The notes below the pieces were generated by a model. That model worked only from the letters and a program-made list of their open reading frames with translations, did no database searches and had not been told where the DNA came from. From NCBI GenBank assembly GCA_024364735.1, contig JAGFNQ010008317.1, forward strand, positions 1-64,000: a stretch of DNA of 64,000 nt. The letters are read 5' to 3'. Positions 56,019-64,000 of the stretch are shown in pieces. A program made the position numbers and the translations under genes. This DNA comes from Boesenbergia rotunda. Its lineage: Eukaryota > Streptophyta > Magnoliopsida > Zingiberales > Zingiberaceae. Position 1 is the stretch's first letter; every line of letters begins with the position of its first letter.

Positions 56019-57100
56019 TCACATCGAGCATCTCATCCTGCTGGCATTAAACCCCTGGCAGAACTGTGAGATGCCATGAACCTCTGCCTGAATGGTCTGC
56101 TGGAAGCCCATATGCTGCTGTTGAAAACTATGGAAATCCTCCCGAAGGCCATGAACCTCCGACCGAAGCTGGGAGAACTCCTCTCGGGTAACTCCATCAG
56201 CAGGCTCCTTATCTGAGCTAGAGGACTCAGGACGCTGCCTCTAGACAATCTCCCCCTGTCTGCACTCTATCCCTGCCAAGGGCAGCTGGCGCGTGCCGAT
56301 CTGATCATAGTCCTTTGACAGGTGACGGACCTGACCGATAGATGTGTGTATACCTCGAGACTCGAAGAACTCAGTCAGGACATGACAGAATGGCATGTAA
56401 ATTTTTCCATTCACACTATGGGAAAAATGACAAATAGATGTAAACACATGCAGGGAGATATCTATGTCTAGCCTCCTCTCTAATGCATACATCATCACTA
56501 AGTGCGGTAGTCGAATCCTAGACCACCCCTTGGTGACAATGGGCAACAGACACTCCAAGACAATCTTATACATGACATGACTAAAAGGGCTCATGTTTTT
56601 GGCGTCAAAAATACGCTCCGAAATGTGTCAATGACGTCTAAAATAATACATATGGATCTGATCAATAGTGATGTCATGAAAAGAAAGAGGCTCATCAACC
56701 TTAGGGAAATATTTGACTGCATTGTCAGATGCCCTACACCCCAAAAATTCACCTAAAACAGTGGATGAAAAAGGGATGCGGACTCCTGCTACCATAGACT
56801 CATAAAAGTTATTATTAGGATCGATGCATGTTAGGTTTGCGTAGAACTCTTTACATAAATCTAGGTTAACGTCATGTTGACAGTACACTAAATACTCTAA
56901 CCCAAAATACGGAACCATCTCGGCAATCCGGGGGATATTCTCTTGAAAATAGGGCCAATTTAGATATTGACAATTCATTAATACGAATTCATTTTCGTCG
57001 AATCTCTTCCAACACTCCACGGATCAGAACCGATACTCCCCCGATTCTGCCCGACCTTGTTGGGATGAACCCTCACCCCTAGACCTTTTAGAAGCCAACC
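56019..57100 (-). pseudogene. Second ORF of E5: plant 'putative transposon protein'-like
   Basis: A single reading frame from about 57100 to a stop at 56019, broken by TGA near 57024, TGA near 56627 and TAG near 56239. It begins RLASKRSRGEGSSQQGRA (no clear ATG), then ECWKRFDENEF, PRIAEMVPYFGLEYLVYCQH, EFYANLTCIDPNNNFYESMV, VRIPFSSTVLGEFLGC, then MYYFRRH/HISERIF, TKGWSRIRLPHLVMMYALE and YMPFCHVLTEFFESRGI. It ends in a Gln-rich helical tail (FSQLRSEVHGLREDFHSF). The order (FYANL, then a 'G(V)xIPFS...LGxFLG' block, then a helical 'MYALE' block) is what I know from plant proteins annotated as putative plant transposon protein domain (Pfam Transposase_32). No catalytic activity is established for that family. 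It lies downstream of gag where pol would be expected. Two of the three stops are TGA in contexts compatible with CGA to TGA. Identification is moderate. Confidence 0.55.
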
Positions 57101-58087
57101 TAACATGTGATATGCAAATTCATGTATACCAAATCACCCCCACAAAGGAAGGAAAACATGCAAAAATAGACACATTAGTCCCAAATCATGATTTAAATGG
57201 GAAAGATTAAACTGTACAAGGTGTTACCTTTTTCCCAATCGTTGCATGATGAAATTGAGTGAAGATTGGCTTGAAAAGAGAAACTCTACGAACCCTAGGT
57301 GTAGATCATAGATGGAGGAGGCTAGAAGAAGGCTAGGAAGGAGTTTCTAGGGCTTGGGAGTACCTTAGAACCGGAGAGGAGGTTGGGGAGAGGAAGTATT
57401 CGCAGGGGTGGCACGCAAAACCCTAGGTTTTGGCCACCCCGCGCAGTCTGATCTCTAATAAAACCCGCGAATCAGTCGACTGCCCCTAGGGCAGTCGACT
57501 GGCAAAACAAATAGAAGGTCATTTAGGCGGGATCAATCGACTGCCCTTGGGGCAGTCGACTAATAAAACGAACAGAATGTTCTCAGTTTCAATTTTGCCT
57601 GGATCAGTCGACTACCTGAAATTCTAGTTTCTCAGTCTAATTTCAGAAATGCCTAGTTAATTCCACAAATCTTCAAAAAATCTGAAATTTTATGGAGAGA
57701 TTTGTGAAGACTATATCTACTTGGGAAAAATATGTTTTCAAACAAAATTATTTCGGATCCCAAGATTGACATAAAATTCAACCCCTCCTAAATTGTATCA
57801 TTGAAACCTTATCCAAAAGTCTTAATTTTGGCCTCTCCTTGATGTACCTTCCAATGTCTAACCGTAATACATTTCTAGCACCAAGTTATATGGCATTTAC
57901 ACATTAAAAACCAATTTTCTCCCAATATGATTCTATTTCCATCTTTCTCTCCATAAATCTCCTTTTAGTGTGCCAATTCCCTAGGATTAAGGCTAACCTT
58001 AGCCTTTTAAACCCTTTGGCACACTCCATAGTTCACCTAATCTCCTAGGAGAAAACCTCCTGAGATTCATTGACCATGGATCCCATT
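57101..58087 (-). other. E5 spacer between gag and the second ORF, with palindromes
   Basis: Contains the strongest internal palindromes: CAGTCGACTGCCCC facing GGGCAGTCGACTGG at 57478-57503, a second pair at 57536-57566 and a single word at 57605-57613. Blocks with CAGAAATGCC and AAATTTTATGGA next to them correspond to the palindrome regions of E3 and E4. The gag C-terminus continues in-frame with stops to about 58050. Confidence 0.65.
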
Positions 58088-59144
58088 TTAGCTCCTAGAG
58101 CTCTCCCTTAAGCTCCTAGCTCTAGTTACCTCCCTAGGTAACTCACTTACAATTGCAAGGCCACACCGGTGTTCCTCCGGTGCTTCTTGACCTTCAACTA
58201 TCACTCTTTTAACTCTATACACCTTTTTCTTGGTCAAACCCTCCTTTTCCTTTTGAAATGGTTTTTCCTTACCATTTTTGACTTTTTCTTTACCATAAGC
58301 TCCCCCTTGATGTGAGCTCCTTTTCCTCTCTTCTTTTTCCCATCTCCTCAAATGCTCCATCTTCTTGAGCTCTCCTTTTCTTGGACATTGAGTGTGATAA
58401 TGTCCTAGCTCCCCACAAGTATAGCATCTAATGTGCTTCTTTTCTTTCTTTTTCCTACAACCCACATTAGATTTAAACTGAATGAGCCTGGGTTTAGGGA
58501 GTACCTCCTTCTTACCTAATGGACACTTGTCCTTGTAGTGCCCCTTCTTATTGCATCCAAAGTATGTGATGTGCTCTTTTGATTTGGCTTTGGTGGAGGT
58601 TGGAGCTTTTTCTTGCTCTTGTATGGATGAGGGTCTCTCCTCCCCCTCAACTCTTGAATTTGACACCTCCTCTTCTTCTCTTGATGATGTGGATGATTTT
58701 TCACTTAATTCTTCCACTTAACTTGATGAGGTGAGCAATTCTTCTTCCTCTTAGTCTTCTTGGACCGTGGAGCTTATTTCTTTGGGCTCTTTCATTATTT
58801 GAACTTGTGTAGGGTTCTCATGATATTTTTCTAGCTTGTTCCACAACTCATATACATTTTTATATTCCCCTACGCCACTCAAAACATTATTAGGTAAAAT
58901 ATTAACTAATATACTAATTACCTTCTCATTTGTTCTAGATTGCTCTTGGATCCTTAGTCCAATATCTAGGGCGAAGCTTCTTTCCATGCTTGTCTTTTGG
59001 GATTTCAAATGGCTCTTCTATGATCATCCTACATTCCCAATCCATTCTAAGTCACGTCTTCATCCTTGTCCTCCAATATCCAAAGTCTTCATGGTCATAG
59101 GAGGGTGGTGTGTTGATATCATCCCCTAGCTTGTTTTCCATCAT
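58088..59144 (-). pseudogene. gag-like ORF of E5, degraded
   Basis: The likely start is the ATG at 59144 (MENKLGDDINTPPSYDHED, FGYWRTRMKT). A TGA where E4 has Trp follows within 30 codons. The gag core is in frame 58751-59008 (EKVISILVNILPNNVLSGV, EYKNVYELWNKLEKYHENP). Two TAA stops separate it from frame 58088-58717, with an acidic linker, a first zinc knuckle lacking its first Cys (YFGCNKKGHYKDKC, the same change as in E4), an intact second knuckle CYTCGELGHYHTQC and a Lys-rich basic tail. Downstream sequence retains SGGFL as in E4 (GGFLSEG). The whole corresponds to the E3/E4 gag. It is not functional. Confidence 0.75.
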
Positions 59145-59200
59145 TTTTTCCTCTAGCTTTCTTGCTCCCTCAGCGGTTAGTATGTAGATGAGCGCACCAA

Positions 59201-59212
59201 GCTTTGATACCA
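59201..59212 (-). other. E5 primer-binding site
   Basis: Minus-strand TGGTATCAAAGC, two bases from the LTR end at 59215. It has the same one-base variant of the tRNA-Met complement as E3. Confidence 0.75.
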
Positions 59213-59214
59213 CT

Positions 59215-62200
59215 TGTTAGATCATTGACGGCTTGCTAGAGGTGGGAGTGAATAGCAACTTTTCATTTTCTTCCTATAATTGTTAGTGCGCAAGCGGAAA
59301 ATACTAAGTAAAAACAAAACTAACAACTGAGACACACTTATTTACGTGGTTCGGAGATAGAACTCCTACTCTACGGCTGCCCGTAAGGTGGGCGATCCCT
59401 AATCCATCGGTGGATGATTCCTTGGAGCGCCTCCGGCTAGAACTCGTAGCTCCTTGTGGGTGGAGAAACCTCTCCACAAGCTCTGGGCACTACCTGAGTA
59501 CAATAGGCTACTAACAAGCTTTGACCAAGCAAGTTTCGCCAAAAAAATAGTAGCCTTAATGAGCTCTATTAAATAGAGCTCGAGTAGTAAATGGCCGCTA
59601 CCAGTCGACTGCCCCTGGTCCCACTCAAATTCTACTGTTATAGCCAACGTTCGAATCCCCAGCCATTACCAGTCGACTGCTCCCAGAGCAGTCGACTGGT
59701 CCTTGATAGATTCCATTTTATTGATCATTTGAGTTGCTTAAATCCCTGTTTGATCTATGTTTTTATTGCCAAAATTGTGAAATTGCCTAGGTTTTAGAAT
59801 TTATTCATATTTTGGACTTAAATGCAAAATTACACATATTTGAGTTAATTGACCACTAAATTCTTGATTTATTTTTTTGTAGGCATCAAAGGTTCCAGGA
59901 TCTAGGGCATATTGGGTCAAACCTGAGTCGGATGTGAACTGGATCGAATTATCAAGTCTACGATTAATCCGGGCCGTCCGATTCAAGAGCGGCTAGATCT
60001 GAGCCATCCGGGACGATCTGAAGCAATCCGAGCTAGGGTTAGGGTTGATCAAGCTCTATGATCAAGATCTGAAGGTTTCATCCCAATCAGAACTAAATCA
60101 ACCGTTGGATCAAGCAAGGAGGGCTCTAGAGCGTCCAATCACAGATAGAGTTGATCTGGACCATCCGTTGCATATCTGGAGGATCCAAGCTACCACAAGG
60201 CAGATCCTGACCCCAAATCATCATCATCAAAGTTTGGCTCAAGTCGGACCAAGATCAGCCGTTGGATTGAAGTGGATCAATCTGGACCGTTCAAAGCTAA
60301 ATACTTAAGGAAATCTTCTGCACAGAAAACCTTGTCGCGTCTTCAGCCCAGCTCCCACTGTTCTTCGTTGTTCTTCATCTTCTCTTCATCGTTTTTGAAA
60401 GTTTTTGTTTCCATGAAGGCGTGACCACCTCATCTTCCATTCCAGATCAAGAATCAAGTTTTTGGCGATTGATGATTGAAGTATTCTGCTCATTTGCGCT
60501 GGAACAGAGGATTTCTTGGGGGTTCCGGCAGTTCTCAGTCCGATCATCTTCTTCTCGACCACAATCCATTTCAAAGCTTCTGAACCACTTGTAGGGGTTC
60601 TCAGGTGAGCTCAGAAGTTTCCCACATCATCATCGCAGCTCCTCCAATCGAGATGGAGTGAATCGGATGGAAAATTCCATCAAGCGCAGATTCTGTTCAG
60701 AAACAACTTCAGAATCGATTGTCCATCGATTTGCTGAGCCTAGGGGTTCGAAGCCGGTTCTTGATTGACAACCAAGAATTTCTTGAGCTGAGGAAGGGGT
60801 TGAGGAGTAGTTTAGCTAGTTAATTCCATTGTTTTAGCTGTAGATTTCAGTTTAGTCGAATTCTGTCCTGTTTTCTGCAATTTCCAGTTTTCAGCAACTT
60901 AGTTTGTAATTCTGAATTGTTTGAGCTTAATTAGGATTTGAATCTTCGAATTAAGTTAACTAGGAACTTGTTTAGTGATGGATTAAGTCAAATTCTAGTT
61001 TGCTTTAGCTCAATTTCTTGCGTGCCAATTGGTTTAGCTTGCGTGCCATTTTATTCCAGCATTTCTCAATGTGTTCCTGCTGTAGTTGTTTTAACTTTTC
61101 AGTCTAGTTAGTTAAGTCAATTGTTAGTAAGTAGTTAGATTTCATCTCAGTTTGTTTCCGGTTTAAATTTCTGAGTATAGACTCCATTTTCTTGCGTGCC
61201 AAATACAAGCTTGCGTGCCATTTTTAATCTGAAATTTCTACAGATTTCTGAATTTGCTAAGGCTGTTTGATTGCCAAATTGTCTCTGGTTTTCATCATTA
61301 ATTCCTGCCTTCGAGTCCAATATGTGTGTGCTTGTTAACCTATAACTTGGTTTTGATTTTCTGCAACTCAATCTATGTTATTAGCTTAGCTAGCATCATA
61401 TTTCGAAAGTTTGTTCTCATTACTGCAATTGCTTTTATTTCTGCATTCTTTTCCTTGCTTTTGTTTGTGTCTAAGTGAGCTGTTTCTTCATCATTTCCTG
61501 CTAAGTTCTTTAGTGATAGTTTGCTTTTCAATTTCATTTGGTCAGCTTGCCAAGCTTTTCATTGCTACTTGTCTAATTTCTGAATTTTGCATGTGTCTCC
61601 TTGTGTTAATCTAGTTTGTTTTCGAAAACCTCATAACTGCTTTTACCTCATTACTTGGCATTTATTTTGGTTTGTTGCAAACAGAAAATGATTTCCCATT
61701 AAAAATTGGTAAGTGTTTATTTAGGGTACCATTAGTTGAATTCTTAGTGTCAATTTCTTTGTTTAGTTCCATTGCTCACTTTCTTTTATTTTCATTTCAT
61801 TTTCATTTTCATTTTCAATTAAAAACCAAAATTTCATTACTTATTTGAAACCCAAAAACGACACATAACTACAAGTTTGAATCAAACCTTCGACTATCCC
61901 CGAGAAAAATACGACCTGTGGCCCCTATATTACATTTTTATACTTTTGATTGTAAAAAGGATTTTCAGTTATTCATATCTAAATTTGAGACCCACTTTCG
62001 TGACACATAGTTTGGGCTCGTCAGTCCTTTACTAAGCCTAGGATTACACTCCCCAAGTACATTTCTCTCCGCACTCGAACCCTCCCGGCTTAGTCCCTAT
62101 GTACAATCACTCACACTCGGACCCTCACGACCTAGTCAACTCTTCACCAGCAGCCTCGACTATTGCCTTCACGCCCTCTTCGTCTTCAGCCCTCGTCCCT

Positions 62201-62496
62201 CGGATGCGCACACAAGCCTCCAGCTTGCTCCATGTCATCCTTCACGTACGCCTCGAAGTCCGCATCCCTCAGCTCATCATCCCTGCTATCCATGGTCCCT
62301 CGGATGCGCACACAAGCCTCCATCTTGCCTCCATACCATCCTGCACCTGAAGACATCAACCAAGTCTATGTGTACCTGCAAACCTGCACACTCACATACA
62401 CATATTAGTCCAACAACAAACCCTAACATAATCATATTGACCACACACATTAAAACCATGATCCTCTAGATCATACCCGAGCCGATTGCCCCAACA
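59215..62496 (-). mobile_element. E5 5' LTR, split by a solo gypsy-type LTR
   Basis: Segments 59215-59703 and 62029-62496 align with the E5 3' LTR. CAGTCGACTG pairs lie at 59602-59613 and 59670-59699. The insertion falls exactly at the edge of the second palindrome. It ends on the minus strand with TGTTGGGGCAATCGG. Confidence 0.85.
59704..62023 (+). mobile_element. Solo gypsy-type LTR with GTCCT duplication
   Basis: A 2320-bp sequence TGATAGATTCC...GGGCTCGTCA with exact target duplication GTCCT (59699-59703, 62024-62028). The 3' end (GAAAAATACGACCTGTGGCC ... GTTTGGGCTCGTCA) resembles Tat/Athila-group LTR ends. No internal region. It contains many GATC(T/C)GA(G/A)CCATCC-like words at 59980-60300 and a TTTTCA run near 61790-61820. 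Lineage is uncertain. Confidence 0.8.
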
Positions 62497-62501
62497 TATC
62501 C

Positions 62502-62613
62502 TGCAAACCTGCGTACTCAAATACACATATCAAATACAAGGGTGAGTCTAACTTAAACCCTTTGCCCAAATATCAAAACACATGGTTACTCCGGACCATA
62601 GATTGCCCCTACA
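62502..62613 (-). mobile_element. E4 5' LTR, remaining 112 bp
   Basis: CTGCAAACCTGCGTACTC...GATTGCCCCTACA matches the outer end of the E4 3' LTR (47877-47989). It ends in CA, followed by the target copy CCGGG. Confidence 0.85.
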
Positions 62614-62618
62614 CCGGG

Positions 62619-63316
62619 GGCCCCACAGGGTCATGAGGAGAGGAAAGGCTCCTGGATAGCTCAAGGGTGGAGGCCAACTCCCGAGCAAAGGGATTGCTTG
62701 TAGGAAGTACGGGGGTATCTACTGGCTCTTCTAGGTGCTCCCGGGTGGGGACCTCAGGGGAAGCGGCGTGGAAGGTTCAGGGCTCTCTCGATCAATGAGG
62801 CCCCGCCGACCGAGATGTCTCCCTCATTCGGAGGCACTTCCTCGCCGGACGCCGCCTCGGCTAGGAGGGAACGACCCTCTTGGCTAGCTCGTCGGTCACC
62901 TGGGCGTTCAGCTCTGCATCCTCTAGCCCGAGCATCTCTTCCAAAGTCGTATCCCACATCATTTGAATTGCAAAATAGAAAAAATCTTAATGTCAGCACA
63001 AAAAGTGTTCGGAAGAGATGGAATGACTTAACAAAGGAGGCTGGCAGGGCGGCGGGTGTTTGACTTGACCAAAAATATAAAGCATGACTTTGCTAAGTAG
63101 GCGAATGCCGTGGAAGCGGAGACCCCCGATCCGGGAGAAGGCCAACTCACATTCAGGGTCAGACCGATAGCCAAACTAATTTTAAAAGACGGTAAAGAAG
63201 CCTAGCAGGGGTAGATGGGGTCGATCGTGATTGTTGGGGATAATCAGGCGATAGTTCGAGGGCAGATGATACTCCTCCCGGAGGGAGTCGAAGTCATTGT
63301 TGCCCATGGTGGACAT
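62619..63316 (-). pseudogene. 5' part of the split 'gypsy-type transposase' pseudogene
   Basis: Minus strand, from ATG 63316 or 63307: MGNNDFDSLREEYHLPSNYR, then LIIPNNHDRPHLPLLGFFTV, after which TAA and TAG follow at once. This start is characteristic of the plant family often labelled putative gypsy-type transposase, in which a conserved globular region should follow; most of that region is missing. A later segment reads MWDTTLEEMLGLEDAELNAQ and VTDELAKRVVPS, then needs frame changes to SLLAEAASGEEVPPNEGDIS and PEVPTREHLEEPVDTPVLPT. That segment is Glu/Pro-rich and leads to the E4 boundary. It is contiguous in origin with 45877-46979. The gene is broken by an internal deletion, frameshifts and a 15.6-kb insertion. 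Confidence 0.6.
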
Positions 63317-64000
63317 GGAGGTTGTGCATCACAGACCTAGGACAGCAATGGGAGCGACCATAAGGTCAACAGAAGGCCGACCGGGTCGGCTTGGATGGTG
63401 AACAAAAGTAAAGAAATGGAGAGGCTCACCAGAAATTAACCTGACGGGGTGAGGGGTCGGAAGCACCACCGAAGGTGATGGAGGGTCGGGAAGAAGAAAA
63501 CATTGGCCGTCGGATAATTAGAGGTGAGGGGAAGCGGAAGGTGAAAATGATCTAGGTGGACCCCGGGGGCTATTTATAGTGAAGCCCAGGGTAGGGGGAC
63601 CGTCTGATAGCGGAGGAAAAAAGCGGGATTCAGCATCCGTCATTCATTGGAATCCAATGGTAACAAACCTTGGGAAGACGCGCTTGACACCGCGTGTGGC
63701 TCCCGGCGTGTCGATGCCTCGCTGCCAGGTGCCTTCAATAGGAGGATGTCGCGTGTAGGAAATAAATGAGCGAGGGGACCGATGCGACGACTGACATCAT
63801 GAAGGCATGGGCACTACCTCGGTAACGACAAAACCATCTTTCCAGGGTACAGGAAGCCAGATGGTTGTCCCAGTGAGGCACACCTAATCGGGCAGTCTAG
63901 TCAGTCGCCTTGTCACTTCCTTTGACTAGACTCGAAGGGAAGGCATGTGATCCGAGCGGGTGTTAGCTGGATGGGAGGTAGGGTCCGCTCAGACTGAGCC
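63317..64000 (-). other. Upstream region of the split pseudogene
   Basis: GC-rich DNA with no ORF of interest. It probably carries the promoter and 5' UTR of the pseudogene, or the edge of a larger element that leaves the window. Confidence 0.4.
63570..63579 (-). promoter_or_regulatory. TATA box of the split pseudogene
   Basis: Minus-strand CTATAAATAG, about 255 bp upstream of the ATG, flanked by GC-rich sequence. This is a canonical plant TATA box. Confidence 0.55.

Larger units (their letters stand above)
51531..62496 (-). mobile_element. LTR element E5 (whole, with nested solo LTRs)
   Basis: Minus-strand element inserted in the E4 5' LTR with exact target duplication TATCC (51526-51530 and 62497-62501). 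Transcription order: 5' LTR 62496-59215, primer site 59212-59201, gag pseudogene, palindrome region, second ORF (57100-56019), AT-rich region, polypurine tract, 3' LTR 54755-51531. There is no pol. Its LTRs are related to those of E4, so it inserted into a relative. The LTR pair differs by about 10% by eye. The outermost plus-strand base pair is mutated (TTTTAG instead of TGTTAG at 51531). Confidence 0.85.
46985..62613 (-). mobile_element. Gag-only LTR element E4 (whole, with nested E5)
   Basis: Minus-strand element with target duplication TCGGG (46980-46984) / CCGGG (62614-62618), one mismatch. Layout in transcription order: 5' LTR (62613-62502 and 51530-50653, split by E5), primer site 50650-50639, gag pseudogene, ~1 kb non-coding, polypurine tract, 3' LTR 47989-46985. 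The internal region is only ~2.7 kb and has no pol. The two LTRs differ at roughly 10% of positions by eye, so it is an old insertion. Confidence 0.85.

Noticed and set aside
60045..60574. Possible short exons at 60045-60574
   Set aside because: Inside the solo gypsy-type LTR with exact target duplications; no domain, and repeated GATC(T/C)GANCC words inflate the open frames.
62754..63063. An 81-82-codon frame on each strand at 62754-63063
   Set aside because: The plus-strand frame is the complement of the pseudogene segment. The minus-strand one is only part of that frame-shifted pseudogene and is described there.

Overview
The window is plant nuclear DNA, almost entirely transposable elements nested in one another. 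I found no intact host gene. The evidence is plant Ty3/gypsy and Ty1/copia coding domains, LTRs with TG...CA ends and 5-bp target duplications, primer sites matching initiator tRNA-Met, tRNA-derived SINE heads, a hAT transposase relic and satellite arrays. The mixture fits a large-genome angiosperm, probably a monocot; any narrower assignment would be a guess. Runs of N at 13921-13924 and 41619 are assembly joins.

Bases 1-16759 are a stack of Ty3/gypsy (Tekay/Del-like) sequence. A copia-type LTR fragment (1-399) is broken by a gypsy LTR fragment (400-2359). A plus-strand element follows: LTR 2360-5338, triple primer site, gag-protease-partial RT. Its RT stops exactly at the end of an inverted LTR (8611-11466), which belongs to a minus-strand element that kept gag but lost pol, with its other LTR at 13925-16759 beyond a gap. 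Bases 16760-27800 are AT-rich and hold a hAT relic, a diverged minus-strand gypsy LTR (17926-22914) invaded by a copia-type LTR (20691-22322), a cluster of GC-rich hairpins (23708-24213), a 7-copy 158-bp satellite (24291-25388), a foldback MITE and a SINE.

Bases 27812-38168 are a gag-only LTR element (E3), its 5' LTR disrupted by rearranged foreign LTR pieces and a solo gypsy LTR. Bases 38950-41235 hold a decayed ~280-bp satellite related to the 158-bp one, split by a solo LTR. Bases 41620-44526 are the 3' end of a copia element (RT-RNase H and 3' LTR), abutting another E3-family LTR piece.

From 45640 to the end lies a pseudogene resembling the plant family called 'putative gypsy-type transposase', split by gag-only element E4 (46985-62613). 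The 5' LTR of E4 is split by gag-only element E5 (51531-62496), and each E5 LTR is split by a different solo LTR. Target duplications are readable at every level.

The most interesting feature is shared by the gag-only families. Each has an array of short perfect palindromes ending 20-23 bp upstream of the LTR TATA box. The word is family-specific (AATCGATT in E3, CAGTCGACTG in E4 and E5), and the same word recurs in the non-coding part of the same element downstream of gag. E5 also carries a second ORF resembling plant 'putative transposon protein' domains where pol would be expected.
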